Source: an uncultured Bacteroidota bacterium (lineage in GTDB: Bacteria > Bacteroidota > Bacteroidia > Flavobacteriales > Flavobacteriaceae). From it: DNA of 5,550 bases. The position numbers and the translations under genes are program-made. This document shows positions 1 to 5,550 of this stretch, piece after piece; within the stretch, counting starts at the first letter, position 1; every line of letters begins with the position of its first letter. The notes beneath the pieces were generated by a model. That model saw nothing but the letters and a program-made list of their open reading frames with translations. It did no database searches and had not been told where the DNA came from. Location: positions 1 to 5,550 of the forward strand of contig CAISUR010000474.1 of NCBI GenBank assembly GCA_903888655.1, given 5' to 3'.

Positions 1-3
1 ACA

Positions 4-17
4 TGTATGTACATACA
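4..17. repeat. 14-bp perfect palindrome at the left edge
   Basis: TGTATGTACATACA reads the same on both strands. It lies in the 83 bases left of the helicase terminator, where I can support no gene. It could be a binding site or part of an unseen neighbour's 3' end. With no second copy in the window, nothing more can be said. Confidence 0.3.
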
Positions 18-83
18 AATGACAGAAATTTCGAATGTACTATTTGTCACGAAAGAATGAAAACTAAAGAAATTCTAAAAATA

Positions 84-127
84 AAAATTCCAAATACCAA
101 AAGTGTGTTATTGGAATTTGGAATTTT
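84..127 (-). terminator. Rho-independent terminator of the helicase gene
   Basis: Arms at 84-100 and 111-127 pair over 17 positions with one mismatch, around a 10-nt loop. Read on the minus strand, the hairpin begins 25 nt after the helicase stop codon (153-155). Its descending arm ends in T residues and is followed by TATTTTTAG, a good U-tract. On the plus strand the trailing T-run is weaker. It could still act in both directions if a convergent gene lies to the left of the window. Confidence 0.75.
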
Positions 128-152
128 ATAAAAGTTCTTTTCTATGTAAAAA

Positions 153-1055
153 TTAGCTTCTTCTAGGTCTTCTGGTTTTAGCATCATCAAATGAACGACT
201 AGCTGGTTTATCAGAACTTCCTTCTGAACGTCTTGGAGCGCTGCCTTCTCTTTGAGTAGCACCTGGTTCTCTTCTCGGCGCTGATGAACTTCTTTCACTT
301 CTAAATCCGCCTTCTCTTGCAGGTCTATCTGATGAAAATCCGCCTTCACGTCTTGGAGCAGCACTTCTGTCGCCACCGCTTCGTGGTCCGAAACTTCCAG
401 AGCTTCTTCTTTCTCCACCAGAACTTCTTTCACCTCTAAATCCACCAGAACTTCTTCCGCCACCAAATCCACCGCCACTTCTTCCGTTGTGGTCACGTCT
501 TTCACGGCTTCCGCCATCGTTTTTAGAAATTTCTACATTGATTCTTCTTCCGTTAAGGTCAAATCCGTTAAGAACAGACATCACCTTATCAGTATGTTCT
601 CCGTCCGTGTTAAAGAAAGAAAAACCTTCTTTTACATCAACTTTAAACACGTCATCACGACCTAAATCTAATGTTTCTTTTAAGAAATCTTTCAATTGCA
701 TCCAATCGAAATCGTCTCTAGAACCAATGTTTACGAAATAACGAACTGGATCACCAGCTCTAATTTCTCTTGGTTCAGAATTTCTTTCGCTTCTTTCACT
801 ACCTTTTTCACCTGATAAATCACGTTTCTTTTTGTAGTAATTGATGAATCTGTTGAATTCAACCGAAACCATTTTCTTGATTAATTCTTCTTTAGATAAA
901 CCATCAAGAACTTCATTGATTGCAGGTAAATAGCTGTCAATTTCGTGATCAACCTCGGTATCTTTAATTTTATTAGCTAAGTGCAACAATTGAATTTCAC
1001 AGATTTCAATTCCTGATGGAATCGTTTTTTCTTGAAATTTTTGTTGAATAATTCT
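153..1055 (-). pseudogene. C-terminal part of the helicase: DbpA-like RNA-binding domain plus RGG-type tail
   Basis: This part is in frame with the helicase core and directly follows its TAA. Residues 463-535 of the intact protein (GDPVRYFVNIG... to ...LNGRRINVEIS) match the DbpA RNA-binding domain, an RRM-like fold at the C-terminus of DeaD/DbpA-type helicases. Residues 536-658 are low-complexity, rich in Arg, Gly and Ser, with GGF/RGG-like units and three copies of APRR, ending KTRRPRRS. That suits non-specific RNA binding. No promoter box or evident start signal precedes it. The possible internal starts are TTG at 989 and ATG at 872; the ATG would still give a protein with the whole RNA-binding domain and tail. 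Independent expression is speculative. It is best read as the severed half of the gene above. Confidence 0.8.
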
Positions 1056-2129
1056 TTAGATAGACGAAATTTTTCGAATTTCACTTTTAGTGATGATTAC
1101 GATTGAAGTTCCTAATTTACCAGCACGACCAGTACGACCTGAACGGTGATTATAGGTTTCAATTTCGTCTGGTAATTGATAATTTACTACGTGAGTAATG
1201 TTATCAACGTCAATTCCACGAGCCGCAACGTCTGTCGCAACCAACATTTGAATTTGACGACCTCTAAACGATTTCATTACCCCATCACGTTGCGCTTGAG
1301 ATAAATCTCCGTGCAAGGCGGCGGCACTGTAACCATCTTCAATTAATTTTTCAGCAACCGCTTGAGTATCTCGTTTGGTTCTACAAAAAACCACAGAAAA
1401 AATATCTGGATTAGCATCGGCTAAGCGTTTTAAAGCTTCGTAACGGTCACGAGCGTTCACACAATAAAATTCGTGAGAAACGGTTGCCGAACCTGAATTT
1501 TTACTTCCTACAGTAACTTCTGCTGGATCGTGCATAAATTTCTTTGCAATACGAGCTACTTCTGCGGGCATTGTTGCCGAGAATAACCAAGTATTTTTCT
1601 CATCTGGAGTATCCGATAAAATGGATACAATGTCTTCATAAAAACCCATATTTAACATCTCATCTGCTTCGTCAAGAATACAGAAATTGATGTTTTTGAT
1701 ATTAACCAATCCACGATTGATCATATCTTGCATTCTACCTGGCGTTGCCACAATAATTTGTGCTCCACGTTTAATTTCTCGGGCTTGTTCTGTAATGCTT
1801 GCACCACCATAAACTGCCACTGTATGTAATCCCTTCACATATTTTGAGTATTGTTTAATCTCGTTGGTGATTTGTAAACATAGCTCACGCGTTGGTGATA
1901 AAATTAACGCTTGTGTACTTCTGTCTTCGGCATCAATTTTTTGGATTAGCGGAAAACCGAAAGCTGCCGTTTTCCCTGTACCTGTTTGTGCTAAAGCTAC
2001 TAAGTCTGTGTTTTTTTCCAATAAGACTGGAATGGCTTTTTCTTGCACTTCTGACGGATTCTCAAATCCTAGATCTTTGATCGCCAGCAGTAACGACTCA
2101 TTCAGACCTAATTGTTCAAATTTATTCAT
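1056..2129 (-). CDS. Helicase core, truncated product of the broken DEAD-box gene
   Basis: This is the part translated before the TAA, 357 residues. All the core motifs are visible: Q-motif region with F22 and Q29, Walker A AQTGTGKT (47-54), Ia PTREL (79-83), GG (108-109), Ib TPGR (129-132), II DEAD (153-156), III SAT (184-186), IV VVFCRT (246-251), V ATDVAARGID (298-307), and VI HRSGRTGR (328-335). Both RecA folds are therefore complete, and the product could be an active minimal helicase of roughly eIF4A-like architecture. It would lack the RNA-binding domain and basic tail that give DeaD/DbpA-type enzymes RNA affinity. Translation starts at ATG 2129, preceded by an A-rich leader without Shine-Dalgarno, as usual in Flavobacteriia. 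In a related genome without the stop this would simply be the N-terminal part of a single protein. Confidence 0.85.
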   Translation of the reverse strand: MNKFEQLGLNESLLLAIKDLGFENPSEVQEKAIPVLLEKNTDLVALAQTGTGKTAAFGFPLIQKIDAEDRSTQALILSPTRELCLQITNEIKQYSKYVKGLHTVAVYGGASITEQAREIKRGAQIIVATPGRMQDMINRGLVNIKNINFCILDEADEMLNMGFYEDIVSILSDTPDEKNTWLFSATMPAEVARIAKKFMHDPAEVTVGSKNSGSATVSHEFYCVNARDRYEALKRLADANPDIFSVVFCRTKRDTQAVAEKLIEDGYSAAALHGDLSQAQRDGVMKSFRGRQIQMLVATDVAARGIDVDNITHVVNYQLPDEIETYNHRSGRTGRAGKLGTSIVIITKSEIRKISSI

Positions 2130-2150
2130 ATTGTATTTTAAAATTGGGTG

Positions 2151-2158
2151 CAAAGGTA
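2151..2158 (-). promoter_or_regulatory. Bacteroidetes -7 promoter box of the helicase gene
   Basis: On the minus strand this reads TACCTTTG, matching TAnnTTTG, the -7 consensus for the Bacteroidetes primary sigma factor. I see no clear TTG -33 box at the usual distance. Transcription would start near 2145 and leave a leader of only about 15 nt before ATG 2129. This rules out the in-frame TTG at 2153 as the start and argues against the long cold-shock leader seen on some csdA-type genes. Confidence 0.6.
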
Positions 2159-2373
2159 GTTTTTAATTACTAAATAAACTAATTTGTTAATTAATGATTT
2201 TCAGTATATTATAAATAAATTACATCTATTGTTTTTAGAATTAATGTCAAAACTTTAAGTTCATAGCTTTTTTTCGCGTCAATTTGCATCATAATTAAAA
2301 TTAATTTTTGATTAAGATTGAATAACTTAACATTCTAGTTACATTAGGCAGCAATTAGTTGGATTAATATTAA

Positions 2374-2381
2374 TAAATTTG
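2374..2381 (+). promoter_or_regulatory. Bacteroidetes -7 promoter box of the T9SS-substrate gene
   Basis: TAAATTTG matches TAnnTTTG and sits 26 nt before the ATG at 2408, predicting a short AT-rich leader of about 20 nt. The only nearby TTG (2359-2361) is closer than the usual -33 spacing, so the upstream element is weak or absent. The rest of 2159-2373 between the two divergent genes shows no gene or clear structure. Confidence 0.55.
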
Positions 2382-2407
2382 CAGCATTATTTAATTTTAA
2401 ACTACTT

Positions 2408-4144
2408 ATGAAAAAACTATTATTTTTACTAATTATTACGATGGCATTTTCCACTTTTGGACAAACCATTTTGTCTGAAAACTTTGGTACGCCAACAGCA
2501 ACTACTGCTATAGCTACTTACACGGGTTATCAGAGTACTTCACCAATTACTTTCGCTGGTACTGCGACAATCAGATCTACTTCCGCATCTTCAGGATACA
2601 CGGGTGCCTCAGCAGGCGGCAATGCTTATTTTGGTAATACAGGTACTGCCAATCAATACTTACAAATTAACGGTTTGAATACTGCTGCCTTCACACCTGC
2701 AAATATTAACTTTACTTTTGGATATTGGTCTTACACAATTCCTACGACACAAATGGTTTTACAATATAGTATAGATGGTACAAACTGGACTAACATTAGT
2801 TTTTTAAACAATACTGTTGCAGGATGGAATTTAGTTACTGTTCCCAATGGTACGTTACCAGCCTCAGCAACATTGTCATTAAAATTTTCGCAACCTGGGA
2901 CAACTGATCAATTTAGAATTGATGATATTAAAATTTTTAATGTTAATCCAAACTGTTTATTTGCTTTAGGCACTCCAACTACTGCTTGTAATACAACTAC
3001 CTATAATATTGATACTTATTCTGCTACAATTCCTTTTACAGGAGGTACTGGAGGAACATTTACTATTTCTTCAACTTCTGGAACTGTTGCGGGTGATAAT
3101 CCATCTACAGTAGCTTCGGGTAATATTATTGTTAATGGCATTACTGAAGGAACAAGTATCACTATTCATACCGTTGGAGCCAATTGTGATTGGACTTTGC
3201 CAATTCCTTCAAGAGATTGTAAACCAATTAATACATTACCATTCTATGAGCCATTTCCATATGCAGGTGGGTATGCTTTAGGTTCTTCTCAAATGTGGGA
3301 ATATATTAGCACAGGTGATGATATTACAGGAATATCTCCGGGGTTAACATACACTGGATTGAATACTTCTGGAAATGCGGTTAGTTTTTCTGGTTCAGGA
3401 AATGATGCTTTAGTTCCGTTTACAGATCAAACATCAGGTGTTGTTTATGTTTCTTTTTTAATGCAAGTTACAAGTACTTCAAACATAACTACTTTTCCTG
3501 CGTTGACTTATTTTGGTGGTTTTACTAAATCAACGCCAAGTTTTTTAGCGAGATTATATTTAAATACAACAAGTGCTACTCAGTATCAAATAGGTATTGA
3601 TGCTAATGCTCCTGCTACTCCTCCGGCTCCTCCATTGGATACCACTTCTAGAAATGTTGGAGATGTTGTATTGGTTATCATGTCTTATGATTTTTCTAAT
3701 AATACTTTAAAAGCATGGATAAACCCTAGTAACTTGGCTAGTTTCTCTACTACAACACCAACATTAACATCGACAGCAACAACAGCATTTACAGACCTAG
3801 GTGGTTTCTTCTTACGTCAAGATGCTCCTACTACTACACCAACAATGACTATTGACGAAATCAAAATATTTAACAATCCTACTTTTTTATTAGGAACTGC
3901 TCAATTTAATGAAATCGCTGGTTTTAAAGTTTATCCAAATCCAGTTAATGATGGTAGATTGTTTATTGAAACAGCGATTAATGGAGATAAATCAATTTCT
4001 ATATACGATACTTTGGGAAAACAGGTATTGAATACTACAACAAATACAAATGAAGTTAATGTATCAAACTTATTGTCAGGAATCTATTTCGTTAAAGTTG
4101 TTGAAGATAATAAAATATCTTATGCAAAATTTATTGTGAAATAA
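2408..4144 (+). CDS. Secreted protein with T9SS type A C-terminal sorting domain
   Basis: This 578-residue protein should be exported by Sec, then moved across the outer membrane by the type IX system, which removes the C-terminal domain and releases or anchors the rest at the surface. The signal peptide is residues 1 to about 19 (KK, a hydrophobic stretch, then FGQT). Residues about 21-178 form a beta-rich, jelly-roll-like domain ending FRIDDIKIFN. Residues about 183-271 form an Ig-like module with C183, C194, C260 and C271, which could form two disulfides. Residues about 274-489 form a LamG/concanavalin-like domain, again ending in IDEIKIFN. Residues 506-578 are the sorting domain, with KVYPNPVND near its start, LLSGIYFVKV (555-564) and a terminal KFIVK. 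Composition is rich in Thr, Ser, Asn and Gly. There is no catalytic motif. Adhesion or glycan binding is a guess from the folds. It has its own promoter and appears monocistronic. An insertion sequence follows almost immediately. Confidence 0.9.
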   Translation: MKKLLFLLIITMAFSTFGQTILSENFGTPTATTAIATYTGYQSTSPITFAGTATIRSTSASSGYTGASAGGNAYFGNTGTANQYLQINGLNTAAFTPANINFTFGYWSYTIPTTQMVLQYSIDGTNWTNISFLNNTVAGWNLVTVPNGTLPASATLSLKFSQPGTTDQFRIDDIKIFNVNPNCLFALGTPTTACNTTTYNIDTYSATIPFTGGTGGTFTISSTSGTVAGDNPSTVASGNIIVNGITEGTSITIHTVGANCDWTLPIPSRDCKPINTLPFYEPFPYAGGYALGSSQMWEYISTGDDITGISPGLTYTGLNTSGNAVSFSGSGNDALVPFTDQTSGVVYVSFLMQVTSTSNITTFPALTYFGGFTKSTPSFLARLYLNTTSATQYQIGIDANAPATPPAPPLDTTSRNVGDVVLVIMSYDFSNNTLKAWINPSNLASFSTTTPTLTSTATTAFTDLGGFFLRQDAPTTTPTMTIDEIKIFNNPTFLLGTAQFNEIAGFKVYPNPVNDGRLFIETAINGDKSISIYDTLGKQVLNTTTNTNEVNVSNLLSGIYFVKVVEDNKISYAKFIVK

Positions 4145-4162
4145 TTTATTGTTAATTATGAC

Positions 4163-4185
4163 TAGGCCTAAATAATCGATACAGA
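4163..4185 (+). repeat. Right terminal inverted repeat of the IS3 element
   Basis: Aligned without gaps to the reverse complement of 5522-5544, it matches at 16 of 23 positions, including an exact CGATACA block and a CCT near the tip. The match continues outward through part of TATG.C, which I attribute to a nearly palindromic target site. The two ends of IS3 elements are often imperfect copies. Confidence 0.6.
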
Positions 4186-4207
4186 TTATTAGTCAAAAAT
4201 AGATAAA

Positions 4208-5075
4208 TTAAACAGCACCAAAAACGTTTTTGGTGCTGTTTTTAGTTTTGTAGGTTTTCATTTTCAGTTTACTTTGTTCGTGCATTTGATTTGGTGTTAA
4301 CATATGGTTTGATAAATGAGGTCTTTTTTCATTATAAATCCGTACCGTTTCCTTTATTATCTTGTTTCATAATTGGAAGGTCTTTATTGTATTTGTCAAT
4401 GAGAAATTCTTGTTTTAAAATCCCATTTATTCTTTCAGCTACAGCATTTTCATAGGGATCAGAGTTTTGTGTCATGCTAGGTTGAATTTCATTTTTGCTC
4501 AATAGCTTTTGATATTCATTAGCACAATATTGCAATCCTCTATCGGAATGATGTATCAAAGGAATTTCTTTATTTTTTCTTTGTTTTATAGCTAATCTTA
4601 ATGCTATCAAACTATTTTGAGTATTTAGATTATCTGCAATATTATATCCTACAATTTTCTTAGAATAAGCATCAGTAATCAAACTTAAATAACAAGGTTT
4701 TTCTCTTTTTCCAATATAAGTAATATCCGATACCCAGACCTGTTCTGGCTTGTTTATTTGTAAATCCAACAACTGATTTTTATACTTTCTAAAACGATGG
4801 TGTGAGTTTGTGGTGATATGATAAGAACGTTTTGGAACTATCAATAAATGATTGGCTCTAAGAATATCAATGAATTTATCTCTGCCTATTTTAAAATTTT
4901 TTAAATCTTGGTTTAACAAATAATAGAGCTTTTTGGAACCAATTCTTGGCATTTGTGTCCTGATTTCTAAAACCATATTAACAACCAATTGTGCTTTATC
5001 TTGTTTGATAAGGCGACGTTTAATTTTTCTGTAATAAACCTGTCTGTCTATCCCGAACAAAGTACAGGCAAACAT
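4208..5075 (-). pseudogene. IS3-family OrfB transposase (DDE integrase domain), frameshifted near the C-terminus
   Basis: OrfB supplies the catalytic domain for cutting and joining the ends of the element, normally as part of an OrfAB fusion. The open part is 247 residues, from ATG 5075 to the stop at 4332. An N-terminal HTH_21-like region (about 30-85) is followed by the rve domain. Its triad is D117 (SDITYI), D178 (HHSDRGLQY) and E214 (ENAVAERINGILKQE), with 35 residues between D178 and E214, exactly DD(35)E; N217 and K221 follow. After MKQ (236-238) the frame runs into an unrelated DNKGNGTDL and stops. The next frame gives the expected tail, IIKETVRIYNEKRPHLSNHM and onward through LTPNQMHEQ, ending at 4208. 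One extra base at 4361 explains this; without it OrfB would be 288 residues, a normal length. The triad is intact, but the conserved YN..RPH...TP segment is lost. The start overlaps the orfA stop (TAATG). Confidence 0.85.
4210..4241 (+). terminator. Perfect 32-bp palindrome: terminator after the T9SS gene, inside the IS end
   Basis: The sequence is self-complementary over 32 bp, centred between 4225 and 4226, with arms reading AACAGCACCAAAAA and its complement. Read on the plus strand it ends in TTTTT and fits a rho-independent terminator 65 nt after the stop of the upstream gene. It lies inside the insertion sequence and overlaps the last codons of the original orfB tail (stop at 4210-4208). 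It probably also ends transposase transcripts on the minus strand, where the T-run is broken (TTTAATTTATCTATTTTT). Confidence 0.8.
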
Positions 5076-5132
5076 TACTGTTTGTTTTTGTTGTTCTTTA
5101 AAATGGTCGATTGTTCGGGTGATGAGTTTTTT
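5052..5132 (-). promoter_or_regulatory. Programmed -1 frameshift signal joining orfA and orfB
   Basis: The minus-strand heptamer A AAA AAC lies at 5132-5126, in the correct phase of orfA (codons cgA AAA AAC). After a 6-nt spacer (5125-5120) comes CCCGAACAA (5119-5111), perfectly complementary to TTGTTCGGG (5060-5052). This gives a 9-bp stem with a 50-nt loop containing the orfA stop and orfB start. The orfB frame is open from before the heptamer, after a TGA just upstream, through to ATG 5075. A slip would give a 433-residue OrfAB if orfB were intact, or 392 as it stands. This is the usual IS3-family expression mode. The A6C heptamer is less common in bacteria than A6G. Confidence 0.8.
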
Positions 5133-5509
5133 CGTATGTCAATTTGATATTCTTTTTCGGCAATATCAATCATCATATCAAAAATGATAGCTTTCTTATC
5201 GGCAACAAAAGCTTGTTGTTCTAAAAAATTTTTCTGCTTTTCTAGAAGTTTTACCTTTGCTTCAAGTTCTATTATTTTTTGTTCTGGAGATTTTGACATA
5301 TTGAATGGTGTTTGATTTTCCCAATCAAAGTTACCAAATTTTCGAAGCCATTCTACAACTGTTTTTCTACATTGAATACCATATTTCTTTGTAGCTTCTG
5401 TTGTAGATAGATTTCCGCGTTCTATTTCTTGAACAATTTGTAACTTAAAAGACATAGTGTAGTCTTTTTGTGTGCGCTTTACATAGCGGCTTGCTTCATG
5501 TTTTTCCAT
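5075..5509 (-). CDS. IS3-family OrfA: DNA-binding helix-turn-helix protein with leucine zipper
   Basis: OrfA (144 residues) binds the terminal repeats and is the N-terminal part of the OrfAB transposase; alone it usually regulates transposition (IS3-family knowledge). Residues about 19-57 form a helix-turn-helix of the transposase_8/HTH_29 kind (MSFKLQIVQEI... TTEATKKYGIQ... VVEWLRKFG). Residues about 76-104 are a coiled coil with L82, L89 and L96 at seven-residue spacing, the zipper used for multimerisation. ATG 5509 is the natural start; M19 is possible. At residues 127-128 (AAA AAC) a -1 slip replaces the last 16 residues with 17 from the other frame, beginning LITRTIDHFKEQQ, and runs into OrfB. 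The stop codon shares a base with the OrfB ATG, so coupled initiation is a second route to OrfB. Confidence 0.9.
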   Translation of the reverse strand: MEKHEASRYVKRTQKDYTMSFKLQIVQEIERGNLSTTEATKKYGIQCRKTVVEWLRKFGNFDWENQTPFNMSKSPEQKIIELEAKVKLLEKQKNFLEQQAFVADKKAIIFDMMIDIAEKEYQIDIRKNSSPEQSTILKNNKNKQ

Positions 5510-5521
5510 AAGGATACTTTT

Positions 5522-5544
5522 TGTGTATCGCTATTTCAGGACAA
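5522..5544 (-). repeat. Left terminal inverted repeat of the IS3 element
   Basis: On the minus strand this begins TTGTCCTGAAATAGCGATAC, upstream of orfA, and pairs with 4163-4185. Only 13 bases separate it from the orfA start codon, so the transposase promoter must overlap the repeat or lie outside the element. I see no TAnnTTTG box in it. The window ends 6 bp outside, so the flank can be examined only that far. Confidence 0.6.
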
Positions 5545-5550
5545 GACATA

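Larger units (their letters stand above)
153..2129 (-). pseudogene. deaD: DEAD-box RNA helicase (DeaD/CsdA type) interrupted by one in-frame TAA
   Basis: This is a 659-codon frame, 658 residues if the internal stop is read as sense. An ATP-dependent RNA helicase of this type remodels RNA in the cytoplasm, typically in ribosome assembly, mRNA decay and cold adaptation (family knowledge). Order of parts: two RecA-like domains (about 1-345), a linker, a DbpA-like RNA-binding domain (about 463-535), and an Arg/Gly/Ser-rich tail (536-658). Codon 358, at 1058-1056, is TAA. The reading frame before it ends IRKISSI and continues after it as RIIQQKFQEKTIPSGIEIC, with no frame change. E. coli DeaD has a Glu at the matching place (RNIERTMKL...), so GAA to TAA is the likely change, an A at plus-strand 1058 where C is expected. 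No other stop occurs in the following 300 codons, so the lesion is recent, an error, or tolerated. The ATG at 2129 is the start: an in-frame TTG at 2153 lies inside the promoter -7 box. Confidence 0.85.
4163..5544 (-). mobile_element. IS3-family insertion sequence, about 1.38 kb, with broken orfB
   Basis: The element carries orfA and orfB in the IS3 arrangement, read right to left, with imperfect terminal inverted repeats at both ends. The proposed ends are chosen because GAC occurs directly outside both (4160-4162 and 5545-5547), a 3-bp target duplication as expected for IS3. An alternative pair of ends, 4159 and 5548, would give the more typical TG tips but no 3-5 bp duplication. The size is normal for the family. 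The right end, downstream of orfB, lies 18 bp beyond the stop of the T9SS-substrate gene. The frameshift in orfB probably makes this copy unable to move by itself, although it might be mobilised in trans. Confidence 0.8.

Noticed and set aside
3..131. Possible 3' end of a plus-strand gene, translating to a 42-residue tail with ECTICHE (CxxC) and ending EFGIL
   Set aside because: The frame is open from the left edge, but it reads through the terminator hairpin at 84-127. Two other plus frames end at 22 and 60 and fit a convergent gene equally well. Too short to decide.
47..517. Open frame of 156 codons on the minus strand, rich in Glu, Val and Leu
   Set aside because: It is the shifted reading of the Arg/Gly/Ser repeat tail of the helicase; the repetitive composition keeps the alternate frame open. 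It also runs through the terminator hairpin.
487..741. Plus-strand open frame of 84 codons
   Set aside because: It is antisense to the DbpA-like domain of the helicase, and the translation resembles no known family.
153..2129. Two separate adjacent genes rather than one broken helicase
   Set aside because: The frames are identical, the peptide continues directly across the TAA into known DeaD-like linker sequence, and the second part has no promoter box or ATG near its beginning.
1864..2166. Two overlapping plus-strand open frames (1864-2166, 1892-2080)
   Set aside because: Both are antisense to the first RecA domain of the helicase. Neither has a promoter box, and both look like shadows.
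2159..2373. Riboswitch, small RNA or extra gene in the divergent intergenic region
   Set aside because: I found only AT-rich sequence with no strong hairpin, no coding frame with family features, and promoter boxes that predict short leaders.
5521..5532. GATAC/GTATC inverted repeat just upstream of orfA as a translation-blocking hairpin
   Set aside because: The stem is only 5 bp around an A-rich loop, and half of it belongs to the terminal repeat. Too weak to call.

Overview
The window looks like chromosomal DNA from a member of the Flavobacteriia, probably Flavobacterium or a close relative. Four things point there. The DNA is AT-rich. Two gene starts are preceded by the Bacteroidetes -7 box (TAnnTTTG) and lack a Shine-Dalgarno sequence. 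One protein carries a type IX secretion (T9SS) type A sorting domain. The DEAD-box helicase has the DbpA-like RNA-binding domain and Arg/Gly-rich tail usual in this group.

Layout, left to right. Positions 1-83 hold no gene I can support, only a 14-bp palindrome. Positions 84-127 form a strong hairpin that terminates the leftward helicase gene. Positions 153-2129 (minus) encode a DeaD/CsdA-type RNA helicase of 658 codons, split by one in-frame TAA at 1056-1058. Both halves lie in the same frame, and the coding sequence resumes immediately after the stop, so this is a single-codon nonsense lesion or a sequence error, not two genes. Positions 2130-2407 are a divergent intergenic region with a -7 box for each neighbour. 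Positions 2408-4144 (plus) encode a secreted 578-residue T9SS substrate of unknown function. From about 4163 to 5544 there is an IS3-family insertion sequence in minus orientation, starting 18 bp after the stop codon of the T9SS gene.

The insertion sequence is nearly complete. It has imperfect terminal inverted repeats, a possible 3-bp GAC target duplication, orfA with a helix-turn-helix and leucine zipper, and orfB with an intact DD(35)E triad. The orfA-orfB junction has a textbook -1 frameshift signal: A AAA AAC in the orfA frame, a 6-nt spacer, then a 9-bp stem that encloses the TAATG junction. OrfB is broken near its C-terminus by a net +1 shift at about 4361. Its conserved tail is still readable in the next frame down to 4208. 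The last codons of that tail lie inside a 32-bp perfect palindrome, which on the plus strand also serves as the terminator for the T9SS gene.

I see no CRISPR array, defence island, riboswitch, tRNA or rRNA, and no convincing new system. The most useful observations are the stop in the helicase, the recoding signal in the insertion sequence, and the hairpin shared by transposase codons and a host-gene terminator. Two single-nucleotide lesions within 5.5 kb also raise the question of sequence accuracy.
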